Assembly: GCF_049306965.1 (NCBI RefSeq)
Contig: NC_133177.1
Coordinates: forward strand, 60,514,501-60,578,500
Direction: 5' to 3'
Length of the DNA: 64,000 nt
Origin: Danio rerio
Taxonomy: Eukaryota; Chordata; Actinopteri; Cypriniformes; Danionidae
The notes beneath the pieces are model-generated. The model was not told the DNA's origin. It made no database searches and saw only the letters and a list, made by a program, of their open reading frames with translations. The position numbers were made by a program, and so were the translations under genes. Of the stretch, positions 49,251 to 60,900 are shown one piece after another; the stretch's first letter is position 1, and each line of letters opens with the position of its first letter.

Positions 49251-51909
49251 TAAGGGCCCTATCATACACCCGGCGCAAGGTGCGACGCAATAGTTGTTTG
49301 CTAGTTTCAGCTCGGTGCAAGAGTCGTTTTGTGCCACAGTGTTTAAATAGCAAATGCATTTGCGCTCATATGTGCGCCCATAGGCGTTCTGGTCTAAAAA
49401 AGCAGGCGTGTTTTAGCGCGTTGCTATTTTGAGAAACTGTAATAGTCTGTTCTTTAGACCAGAACAAAGTCGGTCTATTGTCTGGCGCAGAGTGCGCCTC
49501 GCTTACACACTGCTTAATACACACAAGATGTAGAGCAATACGCAAATATCTTTACAAATGAAAAAATTAAATATTAAGGATATATACAGGATATAAATAT
49601 AAAGGATTAAAATATTACAAAACATATTATTTTCTAGCCTACATGAATATAAAAACCACTGCCTTCATGTCTTCTTCATCTCGGGAGGCTTTTTCAGTTC
49701 ATTCATAACAATTTGCTTTTATATAATGTTATTATTATTAGCAGTATTATTTATTATATCCATATTTATATTAGTTTTATTAAAAACAAGCTTATATTTG
49801 CCCACCTGTCAGGTTTTAGACCATATGGGGCACAGCAGGTGTATTTGATTATAACTCACTTCATTATTATTGTTCATTTATTCCTTTGCTGGAAATTAGA
49901 ACTGAATTTAGAAATAGTTGAACTCAACCCTTTTAGACCATGTGCCACGGCGCAAAGCGGATTTTTCCGTCCTTAAATTAGCAAAAGTGGATTCTTACAC
50001 GGCCAGGCCCGGCGCCAGGATATCAGAACTGAGGGGGCATTTTAAATCCATAGGGGGGCACTAGACCTGGCGGCTGATTTTGGTCTCTCTTGTTCCTTTC
50101 ATTTAGGCTATTTATTCACATTTATTATTACTTTACTTTGTTGCTGACCTAAGGCAGTAATATACGTTTTAATAGTAATAATAATATGCACAGTTTCGCT
50201 ATTACTGATTTTATTAATGACGGTAATGCAACAATACCGCTTATTAATGCAGACGGATCATGGCTTTAGTGGCAAAAGAGTGCTTTAAATTATATGTTAT
50301 TCTTCTTATTTAATTCCGTTTTATTTCAAATAACAGGCATATGAATGTTTAAAGTTTTAGGTAAAGACGTCAAATTATGCCCACACATGCATGCTGACCG
50401 ATCAGACTATTCACTTAGCCGGTAAATAAATATAGTGAAATCAGCCGAGTCATCACGCTTCACTTATATATCCAACCAACATCAGTGTTAGGGAAAAGCT
50501 AACTTTTACAATCTAATGTCATTCAAAACAATTACCTAGTTACATTTTAAGGCATTGGTGTAGCCAGAAAAATACCTAAAAAAGATAAATTCACCGTTAT
50601 TACCGTAAAAATTAGTTTGGCACGCATAACACGCAACTCAGGCTATACCTTTTTTCATCATTTTAAAATGTAAAAATAAAGATTTATCTAGGCTATTATA
50701 AGTGTGTTTTTTCGTGATATTGTCTGTTTTTTTTTATTTTTAAACCATTATAAACCATTAGGTATAGGCCCACCCGTCATTTTATTTATTTATTAAGCCT
50801 ATGTTATTAACTTGTTTTCAGGTTATTTTCATTTTAGGGCCATGAGCTACAAGTCAAAACAAACTCGATATGCTGACTGTATTTTAGCTCTTAAAATAGG
50901 TTTACAAAATATTTTATGTTGTTTAATTTTGCATGAGCAAATAGCAGTATAGCCTAAATAACATATTTTTAAAAGATTATCATTCAGCCTACCTGCAGCG
51001 CACGTGAGAGGTTTCTCGGTTGATCCGCGGTAAATCCACTTAATATTCCATTTATAACACTGCAAACTTGACTTCACAGGCCGATCATCTTTAAACGCAT
51101 TTTAAAGGCATTTATTAAGTGTTATACCTTGACTGCTGCTGCATAATGGGATTTCTCTACACAACTGTAAAAGTGCGCTTTTTAGCAATGTCAAAATGAA
51201 AGCAAACATTCAAAGGGTTCTGCGTTTTGTCAATTTTAGCTTAATTGTAATCATATTAATAACAATATTAATTAAGAAATTAAATATTATTTATAGTGTA
51301 GCCTACTGTAGGAAAACACTGCCTACTGTTTTTATTAAAACATTTTATTAGGCTACATCTTCCCGAATAATGTGAAAATGACTGGTAGTTGCATCTCTTC
51401 TAAAATTAATTTAACAGCAAATTTCTTCTGCGTTTCTTCCTTTTAGAGCTCAAGAGAGTTGTTTAAAGAATTAGTTGACCAAAACATGTAATGAATTAAG
51501 CTGCTCCTATCATGTCACCCACTTTTCTCCCTTGTGAGTTGAGTGCACCTCCATCGCCGCGTGCACGTTTTATTTACGGGCGCACCTGACCTGACGCGGG
51601 GACCGGATCTCTGGACTATAGGACTAGCTTTAATCTCACCATTTTCATAATTTAATTTTCATATGCTATGGCATATATTTTAAAATATTTAAATGTGTGT
51701 TCTTAAGGTTTGAATGACAGAAGTGTTAGTAATTAATGACAGAAAGAATTTTCAGTTTGAGTGAACAATCCTTTATGAAAACTGGTGGGGGCACAAATTC
51801 TTTCTGAGGGGGCAATGCCCCCCTTTGCCCCCCCGTAGCGCCGGGCCTGGACACGCCTGAATCCGTCTGCGCCCTGCGCTTTGCACATGGACCTTCAAAA
51901 TAGAGCCCT
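49251..51909. mobile_element. TIR element (hAT-like ends) between genes B and C
   Basis: The left end agggccctatcatacacccg and the right end, reverse-complemented, tagggctctattttgaaggt share the first 11 bases with one change. G/C-rich blocks with gcgca motifs lie just inside both ends (ggcgcaaggtgcgacgcaa left, ctgcgccctgcgctttgca right). No transposase frame was seen. A second TIR element is nested inside. A clear target duplication was not found. Confidence 0.55.
50003..51850. mobile_element. Nested TIR element with CCAGGCCCGGCGC ends
   Basis: The left ccaggcccggcgccagg and the right, reverse-complemented, ccaggcccggcgctacgg are inverted repeats. They are followed on both sides by G-rich blocks (gagggggcatttt left, gagggggcaatgcccccc right). 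The acac next to both ends could be a short target duplication. The 1.85-kb interior is AT-rich without a recognisable frame. Confidence 0.6.
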
Positions 51910-52177
51910 AAATCTGTATGACAGTCTGGTGCGAAGTGATGAGGTCACTAAGTTTGGTCCAATGTTAAGTCAATGGCACTTTCCAGAATTTTCCAGGTCA
52001 GTTTACAGTCAACCGAAAGTCGAATCAGTTGGAAAAGATAAAGCAACCAGAGTCAGAGCAGGTTGGTGGTTGTAGTATGAATGTTTTAGGAGAACATGCA
52101 TATAGAAATTTGTCTCAGAAGAAGAAGATGGAGAAATAATAAGTTTATGTCGTTTAACAGTCTGTTGCTTCCTCAAG

Positions 52178-52545
52178 CCGCCATAAACATCTCCAGCTCT
52201 CCTTCATTACAGTGCAGCGATTACAGTGTCATTCCCTCTCTGGCCACATGAGGGCGCGCGAGTGTCGCTGTATGAACTCATGATCAGATTCTACCAATGA
52301 ACTCAATAATGATTCACTCAGATATAGAGATAATAATTAATGAGAACTATTTACACAAAACACTGAACTTGTCCTAACATGACGCTGTAATCTGCACCTT
52401 TAAACATTTTTATTTTTATTTTCCAGTTATTAAACAGCAGTTTTAGCAATCAGAATAAAATAATAAATAATTGACAGAATGGCAGGAAGTCTTGGAAATC
52501 TCCAGCTCTCCTTCATTAATGTTGACGTCTCTCACTCAAATATGA
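52178..52545 (+). repeat. Duplicated intergenic block, copy 1 (with 55599-55945)
   Basis: It starts ccataaacatctccagctct and continues with gccacatgagggcgcgcgag and aacatgacgctgtaatctgc. The second copy starts the same way at 55599 and follows with small changes and a few indels. The two are in direct orientation, about 3.4 kb apart. Confidence 0.85.
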
Positions 52546-52549
52546 CACA

Positions 52550-52715
52550 GGGAAAGAGTCCGCTATGGGCTTATAGGAAACCTTGATGAGTTTTACAATA
52601 TATGGCAACCATTCCTCGAGCCCTGCACCAATATAATGCAGATTGTGAGCAGCAGTGTAGGGCTTAAGGTCGACTGTCCCCTATTGAGCGCTTCTTCACA
52701 TCAAACCACTTTTAC
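52550..52715 (+). mobile_element. Possible L1-like LINE tail fragment
   Basis: One frame reads RERVRYGLIGNLDEFYNIWQ and then PFLEP, which resembles the end of L1-type ORF2 proteins (FxxxWxPFL). It is very short and has no other support. Confidence 0.3.
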
Positions 52716-53489
52716 TGTCACATCAGCAGCAGCAGCAGCACGTGTGTTATGATGAGGGAAAAGCTGAGCTGCAGACTCCAGACAGAGCAAAATACACTGA
52801 CATAGACAATATACAGCACACACACACACACACACATACACACACACACACATACAGACTGTACATCTGTAATTTGCCGGAATGCTGCGCTGTGTGAACG
52901 CAGAGGGAAGATTGCCGGAAAGAGCGCGTGCACGTCTAGAACGTGCTGACCTGGGACGTCTGCTTTAGCCAATCAGAACAGTCAGACGCATTCACGTCCG
53001 ATCGGTTTACGAGAATAAAAGCCTGTGAATATTTTTCCAGACACATGTAGCTGCTGGATGTCAGTCAGATAACGTTTATATGTTCTTAATGCCAACTGTG
53101 TAAAAATATCACTAAAATACTCATGATAAGCCGCTGTTTGTTTACCTTCAAGCTCTGACGCGTGTGCCCGTGAAGCAGCTGGTGAGCGCCAGCACACACA
53201 CATATCATGAACATCTCGACATGCGAAAGTGTTTCTCTATATATTTTCATCAAAGCTGTTCACAACACTGATCATCCACAGAGTTTGTGATGTAGTCAAA
53301 TGTTTACGAACACAAGCGCAGCCGTTTAGAGCTCATTTCTGGTTAATGATGTCAGAATTTACCGGTATTTTGAAATGGATGTGTGAATGGTCCATTCTGG
53401 AAATATTCCGTAACGTCCTCGCCTGTGTGAACAGCGCTGTTTTGAATTTACAGATAAAGTTGTTCCGGAAATTTTCAACTGCATTCCAA
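52716..53489. other. Spacer with (CAG)n and (CA)n tracts, no gene seen
   Basis: A short cagcagcagcagcagca tract at about 52722-52740 and a CA-rich tract at 52818-52855. The rest has no recognised coding or repeat feature. Confidence 0.45.
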
Positions 53490-53935
53490 CCACTTAGAAC
53501 ACCCTAGCAACCACCTAATAACGACCTAGAACACCTTAGCAATTGCCTAGCAACACCTAAGCTACGCCATAGCAACCGCCTAGCAACACTTTAGCAACAT
53601 CTTGGCAACGCATTAGCAACCACTCAGAGCACCCTAGCAACTGTCTAGAACACCTTAGCAATCACCTAGCATTGCTTTAACAACCACCTAGCAACCAATC
53701 AGAATAGACTTGCAACACCTTAGCGACCACCTAGAAACACCTGTGACCACCTAGAAACACCTTAGCAACCATTTAGCATTGCCTTAGCAACTGCTTAGAA
53801 ACTACACGGAACACCCTAGCAACACCTTAGCAACTGCCCCGCAATGACCAAAAACACCTTAGCAACCGCCTAGCAATACCTTAGTAATAACCTAACAACG
53901 CCTTAGCAACCGCCTAGCAATGACCTACAAAGTAC
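53490..53935 (-). repeat. GGTTGCTA-type tandem array in inverted orientation
   Basis: Units such as ccttagcaaccacctagcaa are the reverse complement of the arrays behind genes A and B. About 450 bp, degenerate. It is inverted relative to the array at 48186-48778, about 5 kb away. Confidence 0.9.
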
Positions 53936-54172
53936 CGCTCCTTCCTATATCTGTGTCTCTCAGTTTACACCTCCTCACTCCCTGTGGTCTGCTGATACTC
54001 TCACCCTTCAACAGACACCCTGTATTACGGCGTTTCTACATTCTTCATTATTCTGTTCATATTTTAGAACTTTTTAATGTTTTGTATTTTATTGCATGTT
54101 TGATTTCTCTGTTGTTGTAGCGCTCTGGGTCTTAGAAAAGCGCAGTATAAATAAAATGTATTATTATTATTA
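53936..54172 (+). mobile_element. LINE 3' tail with (ATT)n end
   Basis: The segment ends cgctctgggtcttagaaaag, cgcagtataaataaaatgta, (tta)n, a typical CR1/L2-type 3' end with a short tandem tail. No coding part is attached. Confidence 0.5.
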
Positions 54173-54174
54173 TT

Positions 54175-54863
54175 ATTCATGCTTTTATCAGCAGCAGAAT
54201 AGATTACTGTAACGGCCTCCTCACTGACCTTCCCATAAAGACAGTCAGACAGTTGCAGCTCATCCAGAACGCTGCGGCCAGGATTCTGACCAGAAGCAGG
54301 AAATCAGAGCACATCACACCTGTCCTCAGGTCTTTACACTGGCTGCCAGTTACATTCAGAATAAAGTTTAAAGTATTATTACTGGTCTATAAATCACTAA
54401 ATGGCCTAGCAGCTCAATACATGACAGATATGCTGACTGAGAACAAACAAATCACTCAGATCTTTAGGATCATATAAACTAGAAACTCCAAGAGTTCAGT
54501 CAGAGCAGGGTGAATCTGCCTTCAGCTACTAACAGCGCCCCCTGCTGCTGGAATCAGCTTCCAGATATTATCAGATGTGCTCCAACATTCGGCACATTCA
54601 CATCAAGACTGAACACATCTGTTTAGCTGTGCCTTTACTGAATGAGCACTGTGCTGCGTCCAGCAGACCACACTATTATGACTTTTCTTCTTTATTATTC
54701 TTTTATAAATTCTTTTATAACCTTTTTAACACATTTATATCTGTTTTTATGTTTTATTATTTATTTTATTTTCTTATATTGTGTCTTTTATTCTTGTTTA
54801 TGTAAAGCACTTTGAATTGCCACTGTGTATGAAATGTGCTATATTAATAAACTTTCCTTGCCT
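54175..54863 (+). mobile_element. LINE 3' fragment (C-terminal ORF2 and tail)
   Basis: An open stretch at 54253-54477 reads LIQNAAARILTRSRKSEHIT and then PVLRSLHWLPVTFRIKFK, the well-known post-RT block of fish L2/CR1-type LINEs, followed by KSLNGLAAQYM. It then stops early. The last part (taaagcactttgaattgcca) is the 3' UTR end. The copy is 5'-truncated. It abuts the duplicated ftr intergenic block. Confidence 0.75.
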
Positions 54864-55045
54864 GAGTATTTGTGTTTATAAATGCAGATTGTGATGGTTT
54901 TGTTTAATAAAGAACTGTTAAATGTCTTTTCTGAGTGTTTCAATGTGTTTTTATGATGAATAAGCAGCTGTTGCGTCTCTTTCCTTTATTTTCTTTATTT
55001 CAGGCTGTTGAGGATTGAAGATTCTGAATTGTTTGATTATTTTGA
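54864..55045 (+). repeat. Duplicated intergenic block, copy 2
   Basis: The counterpart of 32822-32995, with scattered substitutions and a short insertion in ctttattttctttatttcag. It marks the gene C side of the tandem-duplication unit. Confidence 0.85.
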
Positions 55046-55598
55046 TAATTACTTTTGCTTTTTATGTCATAAATATGAACCCAACATCAAATCTACAGTA
55101 GTTTGTCTGTTTAAGTCAGATTGCAGAACAGTTTTTTGACCGAGCCTGATCGAGTCTATTGTACCTTTGTATTTTGTTTGCATATCTTCAGTAAACCCTT
55201 TTTAAAAGAAGATTCGGTTTTACTCGCGCTTTTTTAATTCTGGTTGTTGGATTAGCTGCAAAATGTGGTGCATAAGGATGTGCATGAAAGATGTGCCACT
55301 ACAATCATTTTATTGATCATTAGTGAAGGATTTGATTATTATTATTCGTCATTTGATTGTTTTTATATTTTATTGTTATTATTTTCCTATTATTATTGCT
55401 TCATTATTATTTCATTTCTCCATGTTGTTATAATCTTATGACTGTGTGGGCTGATGTTTTCATGAGTAAGAGATTAGAGAATGTCTCCATTTCGAGGTCT
55501 GTATTGTCTCTGGATGTTGTGATGATTATTTTGATGGTCTGTTTGTTGATTAGGTTACACTGCATCTACATGCAAAAAAATTACAGAATGGCTTTATT

Positions 55599-55945
55599 AT
55601 GCCATAAACATCTCCAGCTCTCATTCATTAACAGCCCAGCGTTTGTAATTCCCTCTTTGGCCACATGAGGGCGCGCGAGTGTCGCTGTAGAACTCATGAT
55701 CAGATTCTACCAATGAACTCAATAATGATTCACTCAGATATAGAGATAATAATTAATGAGAACTATTTACACAAAACACTGAACTTGTCCTAACATGACG
55801 CTGTAATCTGCACCTTTAAACATTTTTTTTATATTTTCCAATTATTAAACAGCAGTTTTAGTTTTAAAATAATAAATAATTAACAAAATGGCAGGAAGCC
55901 TTGAAAATCTCCACCACTCATTCATTAATTTTGACTTCTCTCACT
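55599..55945 (+). repeat. Duplicated intergenic block, copy 2 (with 52178-52545)
   Basis: It shares gccacatgagggcgcgcgag, aatgattcactcagatatag and aacatgacgctgtaatctgc with 52178-52545, in the same orientation. Confidence 0.85.
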
Positions 55946-57119
55946 AAAACGTATAATATTATAATTATAATAAATAAACTATACTCACATTTCCTTCATT
56001 AAGCTGATCAGTTTAATGCAGAGGAATCTGTTTATCTGTTTTATCCAGCAGAAATGGTCAATACTGAAACACAACAGAACAATTGACAACACATCAAACA
56101 ATTATAGATATAGCACATTTATTCAGCATCAAATCATCCATTTCACTGCACTTTCTGGAGCCGGCATTAGCTGTTATTGCAGAGATATTCATATTCTCTT
56201 ATCATGTCATTTATACAGCTCATGTGGAAATAAAACATGTTGTTGTTGTGAGATTCTGAACAGATCAATTCTGATGAACACAGAGATGGAAGCCCACCCT
56301 GACCACCATTACAATAAACAGGATTTGACTGTTTTCATGTGTTTTGTTTGTGACTTTAACCTTTATGATGATTCACTATTCACTAGTTCAGCTTTGAAAA
56401 CTAAATGACTTTCATTAAAAACTCTTTCAGCAACTAGAATTACATCTGACTAAAGAGGAAACCCTGTGCAGTTCTGATTTTAATGTTCTCCATTTATTTG
56501 CTGATCCTCTGTCTGTATTCACACTGGCACAAAGCTGACCTTTAGGCTTATTTGCATCTGTTTTATCAGTGAAAGGACAAAACATTCGGTTAAAATATAC
56601 TGATTACACAGAAAATAACTCCAATCACAACCAAAACAGCAACATCAACACAACCACAGACTGTTCAATAGTCTCAAACATGTTTCTGGTCATTTTGGGT
56701 TCAACATTTCAACTCTTATTTGTCCTGATGGTAAAATGTCAGCAGTTTGGAGGAAGTGATGAAACACACTTACTGTAATTCTCTCTAAACTTCTCTTGCT
56801 AAAATGCTGAAGAGCATCAACTCAGCACGCGGTGCAGGGCGGGAACACTGTTGTGTAGGTGTGATTCTGTGTGTGACATCACAGCACCGCTACACCTATC
56901 AGATTGCCGAATGCTCCACATTCTAATAGAACCTCTGGCGGTGCTTTGATGTCATTCTCCACCAATCGGTTTGCGCAGCGCCGCTTCAAGCAGAAACACG
57001 CCTTTGATTGGTCTCCTGTCACATGAGTTTGCATGTTGCCAAGTCCATCAATTCTTCATTACTTACTAAATAAAGTTGCACTAGAATTTCCTTATTAAAT
57101 AATCTGCATATATCAATGA
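55946..57119. other. AT-rich spacer upstream of gene C, no gene seen
   Basis: An open stretch of 130 codons at 56016-56408 has no recognisable domain and is Cys/His-poor and repeat-like; I do not call it a gene. G/C-richer sequence at 56820-57010 has no motif I can name. Confidence 0.4.
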
Positions 57120-57390
57120 ATTGTTTAATTTAAATGGCAGAAAATGATCATCTAAAATTCATAAGAGAATTACAAGACATTTAAAAATGATATAAGCTAC
57201 TTATTTATTGACCTGTTGTGGGTTTATTTCTGCATTAGACTGTCCTCTAGTGGCAGAGTTTATTATATGACGCACACAGGAAGTGTCAGAGCTGAGAGGA
57301 ATCGAAAGTTAACTCAAAAACCGAAAGTAATAGTCGGTGTTGGGTGTGTTGTGTCGGTGTCTCTGTCTGTCTGTGTGTGTGAGCAGTAAA
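57120..57390 (+). promoter_or_regulatory. finTRIM gene C promoter and leader with ISRE-like pair
   Basis: Nearly the same as 33160-33433. The motif pair is at 57302-57329: tcgaaagttaactc and accgaaagtaatag. The first copy has a T where gene B has an A. The ETS-like aggaagt and the tgacgcac before it are also kept. Conservation between B and C may only reflect recent duplication. Confidence 0.55.
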
Positions 57391-57978
57391 ATGGCAGAAT
57401 CCAGTCTTTCTTTGGCTCATCATTTCAGCTGTTCGGTGTGTCTGGATCTCCTGAAGGATCCAGTCTCCATTCCCTGTGGACACAATTACTGTATGAGCTG
57501 CATCACAGACTGCTGGAATCAGGAGGATCAGAAGAGAGTCTACAGCTGCCCTCAGTGCAGACAGACCTTCAGCCCCAGACCCGCTTTAGCTAAAAACACC
57601 ATGCTGGCTGAAGTGCTGGAGAAACTGCAGAAGAGCAAACTACAAGCTGCTGGTCCTGCTCAGAGTCCCGCTGCATCTGGAGATGTGGAGTGTGACGTCT
57701 GTACTGGAGCCAAAAACAGAGCCGTCAAGTCCTGTCTGGTGTGTCTGAACTCTTACTGTCACACTCATTTTCAGCGCCATCAAGAAATTCACCCAGGAAA
57801 TCGACACAAAGTGACTGAAGCCACTCATAAACTGCAGGAGATGATCTGTCCTCAACATGAGAAACCCCTGGAGATCTTCTGCCGCACTGATCACTGCTGT
57901 ATTTGTTATCTGTGTTTGCTGGATCAACACAAACACCATGACACTGTTTCAGCTGCAGCAGAGAGGACTGAACAAGAG
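57391..57978 (+). CDS. ftr: Gene C exon 1: RING and two B-boxes
   Basis: 196 codons with all zinc ligands of the RING ([17 protein letters not shown]) and both B-boxes. It differs from gene B at about ten positions (for example [28 protein letters not shown]) and from gene A mainly in the first 30 and last 30 residues. The donor is agag|gtaagaac. Confidence 0.93.
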
Positions 57979-60900
57979 GTAAGAACACACTTATTCTCAA
58001 TAATTAATAATAAATGTCCCTTCTAACATATCTGGCTGTCAGTCTCATTTCCAGAATGGCCACAGCCCTGTGCTGTTTACCTTTAATTGCGTAACGCTCC
58101 TGATCCAGATAAACCAGTCTGAAAGCCACAGTTATGTGAATGAAACTAAAACTGTCGGACTGAGTGATGCAGGCAATTATATATATATATATGTGATTAT
58201 CCTCTCCAGTTCTGTCAGGTTGGATGGGAAACATTGGTGGTCAGCCATTTTTAGGGTTTAGGTTAGGGCTCTGTCTGGACCATTCAAGAACAGTCACAGA
58301 GTTGTTGTGAAGCCACTCCTTCATTATTTTAGCTGTGTGCTTAGGGTCATTGTCTTGTTGGATGGTAAACCTTCGGCCCAGTATGAGGTCCTGAGCGCTC
58401 TGGAGGAGGTTTTAGTCCAGGATATCTCTGCATTTGTCCATCTTTCATCTTTCCCTTGATTGCATTGTCGTTCTGTCCCTGCAGCTGAAAAAAACCCCCA
58501 CAGCATGATGCTGCCACCATCATGCTTCACTGTTGGGTCTGTATTGGACAGGTGATGATGAGCAGTGCCGGGTTTTCTCCACACATATTGCTTAGAAATA
58601 AGGCCAAAAAGTTCTATTGTGCTCTCATCAGACCAGAGAATCTTATTTCTCAACTTGTTTCACGCTGCTGCAACTTCTTTCCTGGTTTCAGTTGTGTTTT
58701 TTATCTGTAAAGCTTAAGATATTCAATTCAATTCAATTCAACTGTTTATTGTCATGTGCACAGTAAGGAAACACGTCTCCCTGTACAATGAGATTCTTAC
58801 TTTGCCGTCCACAATGAAGTCATACACACAACATACACATCATACACAACATACACATAAATACACATATATACACAGAAGTGACTGAAGATTGATTGTA
58901 AAATGTAAGTATATAAATATCTATGAAAGTAAACAATATGTAAACCTGATTTGAGTAATGAAACAGATGTAAACAGTGTACAGTGTTTTTTTTTTATTGT
59001 GCTTATTATGCAAAAAGTGCCTAGTGCAATTGGATTATGTGCAAAAAAAGAATAAAGAATAAAATAGTGCAAAATGGGATGGAGTATGTAGTGTTGTACT
59101 GAGCAGAAAAAAAAACTGTTATGTGCGTTGGTTATCTGTTTAGAAGTCTGATGGCTGATGGGAAGAAAGAGTTCTTGAGTCTGGCAGTCCTGCATCTCAC
59201 ACTCCTATACCTCCGCCCTGAGGGTAGGAGTGTGAATAATCCGTGTTGTGGATGAGTGGGGTCTTTCAGGATGGAGGCAGTTCTCTTGTGGACTCTGTGA
59301 TGGTAGATAGTCTGCAGAGAAGGCAGTGGGGACCTAATGATCTTCTCTGCAGTCCTCACCACTCTCTGCAGACGTTTGCGGTCCTATTCAGTAGCGTTTC
59401 CATACCATACAGTAATGCAGTTGGTCAGGATGCTCTCAACCACACAGCTGTAAAAGTTGCTGAGGATCTTAGATGACAAACCGAGTTTCCTTAGCTTCCT
59501 TAAGAAGTACAGCCGCTGTTGTGCTTTCTTGACCAGCTGGGTGGTGTTCAGTGTCCAGGTGAGGTCCTCACTGACGTGGACCCCCAGGTATTTAAAACTG
59601 CTCACTCTTTCCACTTCAAGTTTGCGAATAAACAGTGGCTGATGAGTTCTCCTTTCCTTCCTCATGTCCACTATCATCTCCTTGGTCTTGTCTGTGTTGA
59701 GGGTGAGGTTGTTGTTCTCACACCATGTCACTAGACTGGCCACCTCCTTCCTATAAGCTGCCTCATCTCCCCCAGTGATACAGCCTATCACTGCAGTGTC
59801 ATCCGCAAACTTAATGATGGTGTTGTTCTTGTGAGATGCGACACAGTCATGTGTGAATAAAGTGTAGAGGATGGGGCTTAAAACACATCCCTGCGGGGTG
59901 CCGATGTTGGTGAGGATGGTGCTTGAGCTTTTATTTCCAATCCTGACAGATTGCGGTCTGCCAGTGAGGAAATCTAAGAGCCAGTCACAGAGTGTGGGGT
60001 GTAATCCGAGTTCAGACAGCTTGTGGGTGAGTTTATGGGGGATAACCGTGTTGAATGCGGAACTGTAATCGATAAAAAGCATCCTGATATAGGTGTCTTT
60101 ATCTTCCAGGTGAGAGATGGAAGTATGTAGTGCAGCAGCAATGGCATCTGAGGTGGACCTATTGGTCCGGTATGCATACTGCAGGGGGTCCAAAGTGTCT
60201 GGTATACTGCTCTGAATGAGGGGTAGTACCACTCTCTCAAAACATTTGGCAATGATTGGAATGAGTGCTATTGGCCTGTAATCATTCAGACAGGTCAGAG
60301 GGCTCTTTTAAGGAAGGGGGACGATGGTTGTGGTTTTGAAGCAAGTTGGGACAGAGCTTTGACTAAGGGAAAGGTTAAAGATGGAGGTGAAAACATCAAC
60401 CAGCTCTGAAGCACAAGCCTTGAGGGCCTGTCCCGGGATGTTGTCAGGTCCGGCTGCTTTGCGGGGGTTGATTTTTCTCAGTGCTTTGTGTACTGCAGCT
60501 GGTGTCACTGCAGGAGGGAGGAGGGCAGGTTGGGAAGTTTGTGTTTGTGTGTGTCTCTGCTCTGTGTTGATGCTGGAGGACTCAAAGCGGGCATAAAATG
60601 TATTGAGGTCGTCAGGCAAGCTTTCTGAGGCACTGATTGTGACATTTGTGGTGCTCTTGTAGTCTGTGATGTGCTGCAGGCCTCGCCACAAGATAGAGGC
60701 CTGCATTCCCGCACACCCGACCAGTTTTCTTGCAGCACAGGAATAAATTTACAAATAAAATGCGGTAGCGGTCAGGAACTCTGGTGTCATTTGAACAGGA
60801 GTGGGCAGTCTAAAAATAAAGCGCTCTTGAGCAGGGCTTAATTTGTGCTGGAACACCGGATTCGGATCTGGCACCTCTGAAATCTGATCTGGCACCTCAT

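Noticed and set aside
56016-56408. A 130-codon open frame upstream of gene C
   Set aside because: No domain, no splice partners, AT-rich composition and no paralogue elsewhere in the window.
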